From: Pardosa pseudoannulata
Taxonomy: Eukaryota > Arthropoda > Arachnida > Araneae > Lycosidae
Assembly: GCA_032207245.1 (NCBI GenBank)
Contig: CM063500.1
Location: forward strand, 19,477,734-19,541,733
Reading direction: 5' to 3'
DNA: 64,000 bases
Shown here: positions 61,201-64,000 of the stretch, piece by piece
How the letters are laid out: each line of letters starts with the position of its first letter
How positions within the stretch are numbered: position 1 is the stretch's first letter
Notes under the pieces: generated by a model
What the model saw: the letters and a program-made list of their open reading frames with translations, nothing else
What the model was told of the DNA's origin: nothing
The model's database searches: none
Made by a program: the position numbers and the translations under genes

Positions 61201-61900
61201 TTGCTCCAAAATATAAAGTAACCTGAATTGTAGGGAGAAATTATTTCAGATAAAAAATATGTCTGTTCAAAACATTTTGATTGAACAAATGAAAATAACA
61301 ATGAGTATACACAACAAGAAATGTGAGTTTAAACATTACTTTATAATTCAGTTTTTTTTATGATAAAATTCTTGTAGTTTCTTAAAAAAAAAACATTTAT
61401 TTGTATAAAACATAAAGTTATTCATATAACATAACGAAAAAGAAAATGAAAATGATCCGCTAAATGAGGGGAAAGTCATGAAAAGTCATGGATTTGAAAA
61501 ATTTTATTTTGGCAGATACCCTGTATAGATGTATTGATAAATTTAACACCATAGGAAGAGAATACCTTGAGCAGAAAAACATCTTAAACTGAAACTTCTC
61601 ATGCAGGTTTTATTGTATATATATATATATATATATCTTTATTTTAAATTATTGCATGTGGCTAATGAAAATTCTGCTTTCAGGGAGGAAGAAGAAGAAG
61701 TTCTATATACTATTCCATGTCCAGTTTGTGATCAAGATGTAGGTGTTTACCTGTCCTCAACTGAAGAAATGGTGAAGCACTTAGAAATGCAACACCGACA
61801 ACAGCTGTGCCCAATTTGTGGCAGACTTTTTGATATGACACTACCCCCAAAATACTTTCAGTTCCATGTTGATGATCACTTTAAAAGGGAATCTAAATAA
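19152..61900 (+). CDS. TAX1BP1: TAX1BP1/CALCOCO-family autophagy receptor (whole gene, 15 coding exons)
   Basis: The protein is inferred to link ubiquitinated cargo to autophagosomes in the cytosol and to act in immune-signalling control, as TAX1BP1, NDP52 and CALCOCO1 do in mammals. Fifteen exons join in frame: 19152-19224, 26847-27137, 32893-33302, 34586-34786, 36531-36692, 38097-38180, 39421-39498, 43361-43471, 45033-45140, 46535-46591, 47993-48133, 51034-51088, 51231-51334, 56722-56831 and 61684-61900. The sum is 2,202 nt, giving 733 residues. The SKICH domain is at about 51-154, a DDFLVV motif at 174-179, coiled coil at about 185-570 with a Cys/Pro-containing break at 434-470, linker 573-667, and two zinc fingers at 674-699 and 704-727. 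Length and double finger resemble vertebrate TAX1BP1 (about 790 residues) more than CALCOCO1. All introns are GT-AG. Exact orthology needs a phylogeny. Confidence 0.88.
19708..20505 (+). mobile_element. DNA transposon family T2, copy 1 (non-autonomous)
   Basis: The element begins CATGGTTTCCGCGCACC and ends GGCAGATACCCTG, with TATA-rich flanks. Its subterminal regions carry repeated AAAGTCATGGA words at both ends (AAGTCATGGAAAGTCATGG near 19811; AAGTCATGGAT near 20460). A second copy is at 23790-24735 and a 3' fragment at about 61330-61525. Imperfect inverted termini (ACATGGTTTCCGC against ACAGGGTATCTGCC) suggest a cut-and-paste element. No transposase frame is present. Confidence 0.65.
20828..22220 (+). 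repeat. Tandem array, four units of about 335-360 bp
   Basis: Units start with TTCTTTAGTTTCTCTGTTGG near 20832, 21181, 21542 and 21876. Each contains GTTCCTTTATTAAAGTTATA, TTTTAGCTGTATATTTTT, then GTGAATAATCAC with a following T-rich stretch. Units 1, 3 and 4 have lost or changed the left arm of an inverted repeat that is perfect in unit 2. No frame of note. Confidence 0.85.
21382..21407 (+). repeat. Perfect 11-bp inverted repeat with 4-nt loop in unit 2 of the array
   Basis: AGCCGTAGTGA, ATAA, TCACTACGGCT. The other units retain the right arm (TCACTACGGCT or a variant) but have TTATAAGTGA in place of the left arm. Confidence 0.8.
22691..22733. repeat. TA dinucleotide microsatellite
   Basis: About 20 TA units, followed closely by a second, TG-type microsatellite near 22948-22973. 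Confidence 0.9.
23414..23442. repeat. 12-bp inverted repeat at a transposon edge
   Basis: AACCCTGATAGC, TAGTT, GCTATCAGGGTT. The right arm overlaps the start of the hAT-like element at 23436. The left arm ends in the ACCCTG expected of an element end, so two element ends may abut here. Confidence 0.7.
23436..24990 (+). mobile_element. hAT-like element family T3, long copy interrupted by T2 (right end uncertain)
   Basis: Starts CAGGGTTGGTTATTTTGCC, followed by GCAAAAA/GGCAAAAA words typical of this family's subterminal region. From about 24754 to 24990 it matches the shorter family member at 26205-26673 (AACTCCACTTATTT, ATATTGCATTATGTTAATTG, AAAAATCAGACTAACAATTTG). Between these lies the T2 copy 23790-24735, a nested insertion. 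I did not find the right terminus. Confidence 0.5.
23790..24735 (+). mobile_element. DNA transposon family T2, copy 2, with internal tandem duplication
   Basis: Begins ACATGGTTTCCGCGCACC and ends ATACCCTGTATAA, matching copy 1 closely. It contains an internal tandem duplication of about 171 bp (TGTATTATCCTATTGACC near 24000 and again near 24171), absent from copy 1. It sits inside the T3 element. Confidence 0.65.
26205..26673 (+). mobile_element. hAT-like element family T3, short copy (469 bp)
   Basis: The ends are CAGGGTTGG and CCAACCCTG, perfect 9-bp inverted termini. Flanks are ATAGATAC and ATAGATCT, an imperfect 8-bp duplication as hAT elements make. It shares internal sequence with 24754-24990. 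The right end carries GGCAAAAAC words matching the left end near 23460. It has no transposase frame and ends about 170 bp before the SKICH exon. Confidence 0.65.
26847..27137 (+). CDS. TAX1BP1: TAX1BP1-like exon 2, SKICH domain
   Basis: Acceptor TTTTCAG ends at 26846; donor is C|GTAGGT. The 291-nt exon encodes residues 25-122. It holds most of the SKICH domain (about residues 51-121): the start AKVIFCDLYYN, the central DYIGLYKVGYDSL, and CEDDGKLLRCTFK. The Ig-like SKICH fold binds kinase adaptors and autophagy-initiation proteins in mammalian relatives. Phase 1 at both ends. Confidence 0.92.
27830..28115. mobile_element. piggyBac-type miniature element (278 bp)
   Basis: TTAA target sites lie on both sides (27830-27833 and 28112-28115). 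The terminal inverted repeats are CACTAGATTG and CAATCTAGTG. Internally, GCAGTCATTTTGACTG occurs near both ends and is itself self-complementary (CAGTCA..TGACTG). TTAA duplication with CAC/CCC-type ends is the hallmark of piggyBac elements. No coding frame, so movement depended on a transposase from elsewhere. Confidence 0.75.
28290..28900. other. GC-rich block in intron 2, probably retroelement-derived
   Basis: Composition departs strongly from the intron. A 155-codon + frame (28422-28889) has no recognisable domain. On the minus strand the block ends with a GTTAAATAAATAAACAG stretch that could be a polyadenylation region, as in an LTR read in reverse. I found no matching second copy or target duplication. 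Confidence 0.35.
29657..30562. mobile_element. hAT-like element of the 'CCTTAAAAAGTGC' type
   Basis: The left end near 29657 reads TGGTTCAGCCGGGTGCTTAAAA; the right end near 30562 reads GTGGAAAGAGTCTGAACC. Both ends carry CTTAAAAAGTGCTTA words (29675-29745; 30518-30535). The inverted termini are short and decayed (GGTTCAG / CTGAACC). Related to the element at 33499-34277. No transposase frame. Confidence 0.5.
31983..32433 (+). pseudogene. Duplicate of TAX1BP1-like exon 3 (SKICH end and coiled coil), donor lost
   Basis: The block repeats the exon at 32893-33302 with its acceptor. The 400 nt from 32034 to 32433 look identical base for base to 32893-33292. The T/C tract in front is longer (31 T and 5 C, against 21 T and 4 C). 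The copy then breaks: the last 10 coding bases and the donor are replaced by an R1 repeat. The junction makes TGA at 32432-32434, directly after codons for NLS. If the upstream acceptor were used, the protein would end after the SKICH domain and about 80 residues of coiled coil. It is either a recent duplication, an alternative terminal exon, or an assembly artefact. Confidence 0.85.
32434..32832 (+). mobile_element. Interspersed repeat R1, 5'-truncated copy inside the duplicated exon
   Basis: The copy begins near AACAAATATAAAGGAAAATT, inside the family, and lacks the first 180-odd bases. It runs to the normal 3' end (ACTTAGGCTATTATTGTATAG). Truncation at the 5' end with an intact 3' end is typical of target-primed retroposition. 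The roughly 450-bp block before it recurs after it (from 32853), as a very long target duplication would. Confidence 0.7.
32893..33302 (+). CDS. TAX1BP1: TAX1BP1-like exon 3, SKICH C-terminus, LIR-like motif and coiled-coil start
   Basis: Acceptor CCCCAG ends at 32892 after a 21-T tract; donor GAG|GTAAAT. The exon encodes residues 123-258. HGFYQFLYV and GASMPFEI (about 130-153) finish the SKICH fold. TEDDFLVVRS (172-181) matches the DxLVV-type non-canonical LC3-interacting motif placed after SKICH in NDP52 and TAX1BP1. From about residue 183 the sequence is heptad-rich (AAEKNRQLQLLLDEMNEK onward). I chose this copy over 32034-32433 because only this one has a donor. Confidence 0.9.
33499..34277. 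mobile_element. hAT-like element (779 bp) with CAGGGTTCCC / GGGAACCCTG termini
   Basis: Ten-base inverted termini bound the element. GGTCCTTAAAA(A)GTC(T/C)TTAA words are repeated near both ends (33510-33615; 34228-34250). Flanks TTTAATG and TTTATGAT are imperfectly alike. A TA microsatellite (about 33914-33950) lies inside. No transposase frame. It sits wholly within intron 3. Confidence 0.65.
34586..34786 (+). CDS. TAX1BP1: TAX1BP1-like exon 4, coiled coil
   Basis: Acceptor TTTTCAG; donor GAA|GTAAGC. Phase 0-0, 67 codons (residues 259-325). Heptad-rich, charged sequence: EAVRILKEKNAVF ... ENAKLQERLKKLTEEL. Confidence 0.9.
35483..35860 (+). repeat. Tandem duplication of about 187 bp in intron 4
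   Basis: Two adjacent diverged units share TTTGAATGGGTATTGATTG, TCTCTTGTGAGTGTTTTGG and TGTCTGTTTAAACTAGCACT. Starts are near 35483 and 35670. Related sequence may recur near 42550. A T-homopolymer of about 29 bases precedes it (35276-35305). Confidence 0.8.
36531..36692 (+). CDS. TAX1BP1: TAX1BP1-like exon 5, coiled coil
   Basis: Acceptor TTTTTATAG; donor GAA|GTAAGA. Phase 0-0, 54 codons (residues 326-379), beginning DEKERNQEMTNNLRKEN and ending TDLTYLSQTITE. Confidence 0.9.
36693..38096 (+). other. Intron 5; no gene recognised
   Basis: AT-rich. The minus frame at 37565-37762 and a GTGTG/TATA microsatellite near 37495-37520 are the only visible features. Confidence 0.5.
38097..38180 (+). 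CDS. TAX1BP1: TAX1BP1-like exon 6, coiled coil
   Basis: Acceptor ATTTGCAG; donor GAA|GTTTGT, which is weak. Phase 0-0, 28 codons (residues 380-407): MKQKFKDMKCENYALKSK onward. The weak donor could allow skipping, which would keep the frame. Confidence 0.85.
39421..39498 (+). CDS. TAX1BP1: TAX1BP1-like exon 7, coiled coil
   Basis: Acceptor AATTTCAG; donor AAG|GTAGTT. Phase 0-0, 26 codons (residues 408-433): RDEQVQDMKSEITALKMH followed by IVEMEESK. Confidence 0.88.
40112..40652. mobile_element. T1 miniature transposon, copy 1 (541 bp)
   Basis: The termini are CAGACATGCCAAC and its inverse GTTGGCATGTCTG. Flanks GTATAT and ATATAT differ at one base of six, in keeping with a decayed 6-bp duplication. 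Near the left end is CTCCGGAGTTGCTCCGG, a small palindrome. Two further copies are at 51494 and 57117. No coding frame. Confidence 0.8.
41336..41986 (+). repeat. Interspersed repeat family R1, near full-length copy in intron 7
   Basis: Begins CATATAGCCCATCATATGATGGG, with a perfect 16-bp palindrome CCCATCATATGATGGG, and ends ACTTAGGCTATTATTATATAG. It is the closest match to the truncated copy at 32434. The 60-residue frame at 41881-42063 runs off the element and is not supported. Confidence 0.7.
43361..43471 (+). CDS. TAX1BP1: TAX1BP1-like exon 8, non-coiled break with cysteines
   Basis: Acceptor CATTTCAG; donor GAG|GTAATT. Phase 0-0, 37 codons (residues 434-470). Unlike its neighbours it is rich in Pro and Cys (RPKGKPQVCCENLQQNPASK, then CIEIPIIVEDRC), so it breaks the coiled coil. 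No zinc-finger spacing is evident. Its role is unknown; a hinge is a reasonable inference. Confidence 0.85.
43932..44496. mobile_element. piggyBac-type miniature element (557 bp)
   Basis: TTAA lies on both sides (43932-43935 and 44493-44496). Inverted termini are CCCACAAGGAC and GTCTTTGTGGG, with one mismatch. Subterminal GTTACATGACAACACG and CCTGGCACATGTC add weak symmetry. No transposase frame. CCC-starting ends and TTAA duplication are typical of piggyBac. Confidence 0.75.
45033..45140 (+). CDS. TAX1BP1: TAX1BP1-like exon 9, coiled coil
   Basis: Acceptor TTGTGTAG; donor AAG|GTAATA. Phase 0-0, 36 codons (residues 471-506). ESVQTAAETDEDLVVLKA is followed by QWDELLTSVREKNETIRK; the heptads resume after the break in exon 8. 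Confidence 0.88.
46535..46591 (+). CDS. TAX1BP1: TAX1BP1-like exon 10, short coiled-coil exon
   Basis: Acceptor TATTTTAG; donor AGA|GTAAGT. Phase 0-0, 19 codons (residues 507-525): LKEDLVKSNAVVDYLTKER. It could be skipped without a frame change. Confidence 0.85.
46592..47992 (+). other. Intron 10; no gene recognised
   Basis: AT-rich with several A and T homopolymers (46760-46795, 47040) and a GTTT microsatellite near 46813-46832. Nothing coding. Confidence 0.5.
47993..48133 (+). CDS. TAX1BP1: TAX1BP1-like exon 11, end of coiled coil
   Basis: Acceptor AATTTGCAG; donor ACT|GTAAGT. Phase 0-0, 47 codons (residues 526-572). It runs from DSIQSNGSRTQEALNECV to a strongly basic end, KIEKLKKKLKKNKT. 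Confidence 0.9.
48643..48813 (+). pseudogene. piggyBac transposase C-terminus, decayed fragment
   Basis: A 56-codon frame in intron 11 ends with a Cys-rich segment: C15, then C28-x2-C31, then C40-FEKYH. The C-x2-C ... D-C-F-x2-Y-H arrangement matches the cysteine-rich C-terminal domain of piggyBac transposases, which binds the transposon ends. The first zinc pair looks damaged (CPDY where a C-x2-C is usual). A possible element edge, TTAACCCTTTGTATT near 48343, lies upstream, but no matching right end was found. The catalytic DDD domain is absent. It is an old insertion remnant, unrelated to the host gene. Confidence 0.55.
48814..50700 (+). other. Rest of intron 11; T-run and TG microsatellite
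   Basis: A run of about 36 T is followed by a TG microsatellite (49490-49552); the minus frame there is a product of it. Nothing else recognised. Confidence 0.6.
50725..50908 (+). pseudogene. Ghost duplicate of TAX1BP1-like exon 12
   Basis: About 190 bp including an exon-like stretch (50842-50896) recur as 50909-51096. The ghost reads NQSEVSSIRDLGSILDY against DHSEVSSVKDLGSTSDA in the real exon, in the same frame, behind a matching acceptor (TTTGAAG). The donor is gone (AAAG replaces CAG|GTATTT). The intronic part is also shared (GGTAGTTTAAA(A/T)ACAC, CAATAATAAAT). The duplicate is much more diverged than the exon 3 duplicate, so it is an older, independent event. Confidence 0.8.
51034..51088 (+). 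CDS. TAX1BP1: TAX1BP1-like exon 12, start of serine-rich linker
   Basis: Acceptor TTTTGAAG (the base before AG is A, slightly atypical); donor ACAG|GTATTT. 55 nt, phase 0 to 1 (residues 573-590). DHSEVSSVKDLGSTSDAT begins the non-coiled linker. Confidence 0.82.
51231..51334 (+). CDS. TAX1BP1: TAX1BP1-like exon 13, linker, with tandem acceptor
   Basis: The acceptor reads TTTTAGTAG|ATG. Splicing at the first AG (51230) adds a Val codon; splicing at the second (51233) omits it, both in frame. The donor GAG|GTTTGT is weak. Phase 1 to 0, residues 591-625: VDDVSEKSGNLPRNQTSD, then SDTGEHVVRNPLTFDKE. Polar and probably disordered. Confidence 0.85.
51325..52750 (+). repeat. Tandem duplication spanning exon 13 donor and intron
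   Basis: A unit of about 434 bp starting at TTTGATAAAGAGGTTTGTAC (51327 and again at 52328) is duplicated. The first copy is lengthened by the T1 element (51494-52055) and by a T run of about 38 (52179-52218). The second copy has neither and keeps the same flanks. Copy 2 repeats the last bases of the exon and the donor but has no acceptor of its own. Confidence 0.85.
51494..52055. mobile_element. T1 miniature transposon, copy 2 (562 bp), with empty site preserved
   Basis: Ends CAGACATGCCAAC and GTTGGCATGTCTG, perfect 13-bp inverted repeats. TATTAG is present on both sides (51488-51493, 52056-52061). The duplicated flank at 52488-52505 reads ATTATTAGAAGAAAACC without the element, showing the pre-insertion site and proving a 6-bp duplication. 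Confidence 0.88.
54460..54990 (+). pseudogene. LINE (Jockey/CR1-like) 3' end with RNase H-type C-terminus
   Basis: The + frame holds KELLKLSRNELRVAIGLLTG, HCCLKRHLNIIGIMDSP and, after a small frame change near 54690-54720, CDYYTAKRFEFLGYHF and FISAIGIFET before TAA at 54860. Such sequence sits at the C-terminus of insect and spider Jockey-type LINE polymerase proteins, after the RT. The following text (CCTTGGGTCGCAGTGCTGG ... GGGCTGCCCCACC) and a TAAATC repeat tail match a LINE 3' end. The RT itself is missing. The insertion lies in intron 13, sense to the gene. Confidence 0.65.
55015..55515 (-). mobile_element. Possible LTR remnant, minus strand
   Basis: On the minus strand, a purine-rich GGTGGGGGGATGATA precedes TGTAACGATACTTTAACCC at about 55515-55505, as a polypurine tract precedes an LTR. 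The stretch to about 55015 is GC-richer than the intron. No second LTR, primer site or pol frame was found nearby, so a solo or broken LTR is the most that can be said. Confidence 0.35.
55516..56721 (+). other. Rest of intron 13; no gene recognised
   Basis: AT-rich; contains a T homopolymer of about 26 (56322-56347). Nothing coding. Confidence 0.5.
56722..56831 (+). CDS. TAX1BP1: TAX1BP1-like exon 14, serine-rich acidic linker
   Basis: Acceptor CTACCAG; donor AAA|GTAAGT. Phase 0 to 2, residues 626-661 plus two bases. VSSASKSECSTSKAKELPEL is followed by ETMIDENLEQLSSSKSK: Ser/Lys-rich then acidic. Confidence 0.88.
57117..57634. mobile_element. T1 miniature transposon, copy 3 (518 bp)
   Basis: Ends CAGACATGCAAAC (one change from the family) and GTTGGCATGTCTG. 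A perfect 6-bp duplication TAAATA flanks it (57111-57116, 57635-57640). Right half closely follows the other two copies (AGACAAACTCTAGAATCCCT, TTTACAATTTACTACTG). Confidence 0.85.
57873..58022. repeat. Degenerate 22-23-bp minisatellite in intron 14
   Basis: About six to seven units with the pattern AGTAAAACTTGAAAGTAACGA; variants include AAATAAAACTTCAAAATAAGG and AGTAAAACCTTGATATAATTGA. The minus frame 57795-58064 is a translation of it. Confidence 0.6.
60286..60370 (+). repeat. Degenerate tRNA-derived SINE head
   Basis: A box A-like TGGTTAATGATTGTGTC and a box B-like GGTTTGAATCCC are spaced about 45 bases apart. This resembles the SINE near 8690-8850 on the other strand but is more decayed. 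Too imperfect for a tRNA gene. Confidence 0.4.
61330..61525 (+). mobile_element. DNA transposon family T2, 3' fragment
   Basis: Repeats the right end of the T2 copies: AAAGTCATGAAAAGTCATGG, then AAAATTTTATTTTGGCAG and ATACCCTGTATA. It lies about 160 bp upstream of the last exon. Confidence 0.6.
61684..61900 (+). CDS. TAX1BP1: TAX1BP1-like exon 15, twin ubiquitin-binding zinc fingers and stop
   Basis: Acceptor CTTTCAG; stop TAA at 61898. Residues 662-733 begin with a run of five Glu. Finger 1: C674-x2-C677-x16-H694-x4-H699. Finger 2: C704-x2-C707-x15-H723-x3-H727, with CPICGRLFD and FQFHVDDHF. Twin C2H2 fingers at the very C-terminus are the UBZ-type ubiquitin-binding module of TAX1BP1 and NDP52, used to recognise ubiquitinated cargo. 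All eight metal ligands are present. Confidence 0.93.
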
Positions 61901-63170
61901 ATCCTCTTGAGGTTTTTTTTTCTTTTTACATTGTATTCAATACTTGGGTGTAGTTTTTCAGTAAAAAAGATATGATAATGTTTTATACTTTTTTCTTGCA
62001 TAAATTTCTGTTGGGTTACTCTTTCATTTGAAATGTGGTGTAAAAGTCTTTAACAACATTATATTTTAATACAATATTGCCATATAATATTGAATCCTTT
62101 CCCTGTTATAAAATAATATTTGTCTTTAGCATGTTTTAGCACATTTTAGTGCTTTAAAAGAAAATTCTATTCTTATTCTCCCCATCTTACATAATTACTT
62201 TATGTATATAAAAGTAAAATGCTTTTTAATAAGTTTTAAGAACATATGTGTAATGCCTGTTTGCCCATTATGCATAATTTTTTAGGAGATATGTAAAGTT
62301 TACATATGAGGTTTCTGTGAGTATACTATTATGTGTCTGCATAAACAAGAAATTAAAGCAGCTGCTAGTGTGTATTTGAGCATCATATGAAATACATATT
62401 TTCTGTTAAGTGTCATATGACTATGGCTATGTCAGGAAATTATTGCTTTCTGTAATCTTTACAGTGTGATGCTTAAAAGTGTGTGAAGTGAGTTTACATT
62501 AGGCAGAATATTGCAGACTAATTTAATAGAATTAAAAGCATCGTATAATTTATATTGATTTAAGGGTAATTGTTTCTCACCATGATATGTTTGTTGGAAA
62601 ATTGATTTTTATTTACCTTAACAGTCTTTAAAAAATTTTTTAGCTCCTATGCTTTAAATGAAGAGTAAGTCAACTGGTCTCAATCTTTTCATAATCACAT
62701 ACCATAAAACCAAGAATCAAAGTTTTCTGTACCACTTTAAACCTGTGTGCATTGTTGTAAGGTTAGGGTAGATTACTAATTGGTAATAATAGTAATAATT
62801 AGTCATCTCAGACTTAATTATCCTTCATTTTAAATTTTCTAAGAAAAGAGATCCTTACAAGACTATAAAGCAGTTATTAAGTTTTGAAAAAGAATGTAAA
62901 CAGCATCTTTACTGTGTTTTTCTTATGAATGCTTAAATGTTATGGAAAAAGTAGAGGCAGAGATTGAACTCTTCTGTCAAAGTTGTATACCAAATTCAAA
63001 TCCACTTTGTTTAGCAGCACTTAAAAATATATGCTTGAATTATTAATGTGTTCTCATACTAAGAGGCTGATTTGTTTTGCTTTCTATAACCCTTAACTTC
63101 CCAGGCCAAGTTTTTTACCAGATAAGTTTTATGAACTTCTATTTTTTAAATAAACTTGTAAAATACTTTA
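61901..63170 (+). other. Presumed 3' UTR of the TAX1BP1-like gene
   Basis: No open frame follows the stop. The first canonical AATAAA downstream is at 63149-63154, and a second at 63332-63337, giving a 3' UTR of about 1.25-1.45 kb. Poly(A) site use is not visible from the sequence alone. Confidence 0.5.
63149..63154 (+). terminator. Candidate polyadenylation signal
   Basis: AATAAA, the first after the stop codon, followed within 30 bases by AT-rich sequence. An alternative lies at 63332-63337. Confidence 0.4.
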
Positions 63171-63355
63171 AAACTGCTGAGGAATTAACTTATTTGTTCC
63201 ATTGAGATCAATACAAATGTATAAAAATATTTTATTGTACAATAGAAGTATATTAAAGAGGCACAGGATATTTGAGTTTGGGAAAATGATTGATAAATAT
63301 GATCAGATTCTAATTACTATATTTCTTATTAAATAAAGACAAGAACTTTTTTAGG

Positions 63356-63549
<194 letters not shown>

Positions 63550-63633
63550 AAATTATATTTAATTTATAATATGTAGAAAACTAAAATTCATACATACAAA
63601 ACTATTAAATTAAAGGTTTTAAATATGTTACAG

Positions 63634-63663
<30 letters not shown>
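63634..63663. repeat. A homopolymer, about 30 bases
   Basis: A simple A run in intergenic sequence. No element is attached that I can recognise. Confidence 0.9.
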
Positions 63664-63666
<3 letters not shown>

Positions 63667-64000
63667 GCCCTTTGTAATATTTAAGCATACATTTATATGT
63701 GAAAGAATCCTTAAATCAAGAGTCTGAAACATGCATGACAAATGAAAATCCATATAATAAATTCATTATTTTCCCAAGATCAGTTCTAGACTTAGAGATC
63801 AATAAACATTGAAACATATGAAATACATATATAGTTGACCTTCATTACATAATGCTAGTCCAGAAACAAGCAAAATATATGATATATCCAAAGGAGAGGT
63901 GAGGGTAATATGGTTGAAAACTTTCTTTTATGCATATATGCATCTAAATTATAATAATATAGTTGGTAGTGTAAATCAGCAATAAAATAGAAAAAAATTA
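63664..64000. other. Intergenic tail without a recognised gene
   Basis: AT-rich; no frame, RNA gene or repeat shared with the rest of the window. Confidence 0.5.

Overview
The window is AT-rich animal nuclear DNA with long introns, GT-AG splice sites, many homopolymers and microsatellites, and a dense load of transposable elements. There is no sign of bacterial or organellar DNA. The mix of a BEL/Pao retrotransposon, short inverted-repeat DNA transposons, piggyBac-type miniature elements and tRNA-derived SINEs fits an arthropod, perhaps a spider or other chelicerate. That taxonomic guess is inference, since no diagnostic marker gene is present. Region by region: 1-18,500 holds no host gene that I can support. 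It contains diverged copies of an interspersed repeat (about 146-1087 and 6816-7632), a satellite-like array of about 155-bp units (about 2978-4950), a diverged tandem dimer (about 4960-6420), a fold-back DNA transposon (8050-8608), a tRNA-derived SINE, and a BEL/Pao LTR retrotransposon (11531-16577). The LTR element has both LTRs, a 5-bp target duplication, a tRNA-Lys primer site and a polypurine tract. It has lost its reverse transcriptase domain and its pol frame is interrupted. From about 18,500 to 63,200 on the + strand lies one host gene that I could assemble exon by exon: a TAX1BP1/CALCOCO-family selective-autophagy receptor. Fifteen coding exons (19152-61900) join in frame into a 733-residue protein: N-terminal SKICH domain, a DDFLVV motif resembling the non-canonical LC3-interacting motif of this family, a long coiled coil encoded mostly by phase 0-0 exons, a serine-rich/acidic linker, and two C-terminal ubiquitin-binding-type zinc fingers. 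By homology the SKICH/LIR end binds autophagy machinery and the zinc fingers bind ubiquitinated cargo. The most unusual feature is repeated intragenic duplication in this gene. Exon 4 is present twice: the upstream copy is identical across 400 nt, but is cut off by a truncated interspersed repeat that creates a stop and removes the donor site. Exon 13 has a decayed ghost copy 192 bp upstream. The 3' edge of exon 14 plus intron is tandemly duplicated, and one copy carries a transposon while the other preserves the empty site. Three copies of that transposon family (about 520-560 bp, 13-bp inverted termini, 6-bp target duplications) sit in introns of this one gene. Remaining introns hold piggyBac-type and hAT-like elements, a decayed piggyBac transposase C-terminus, a LINE 3' end and microsatellites. 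All coordinates come from reading the sequence by eye; no homology search or splice predictor was run.
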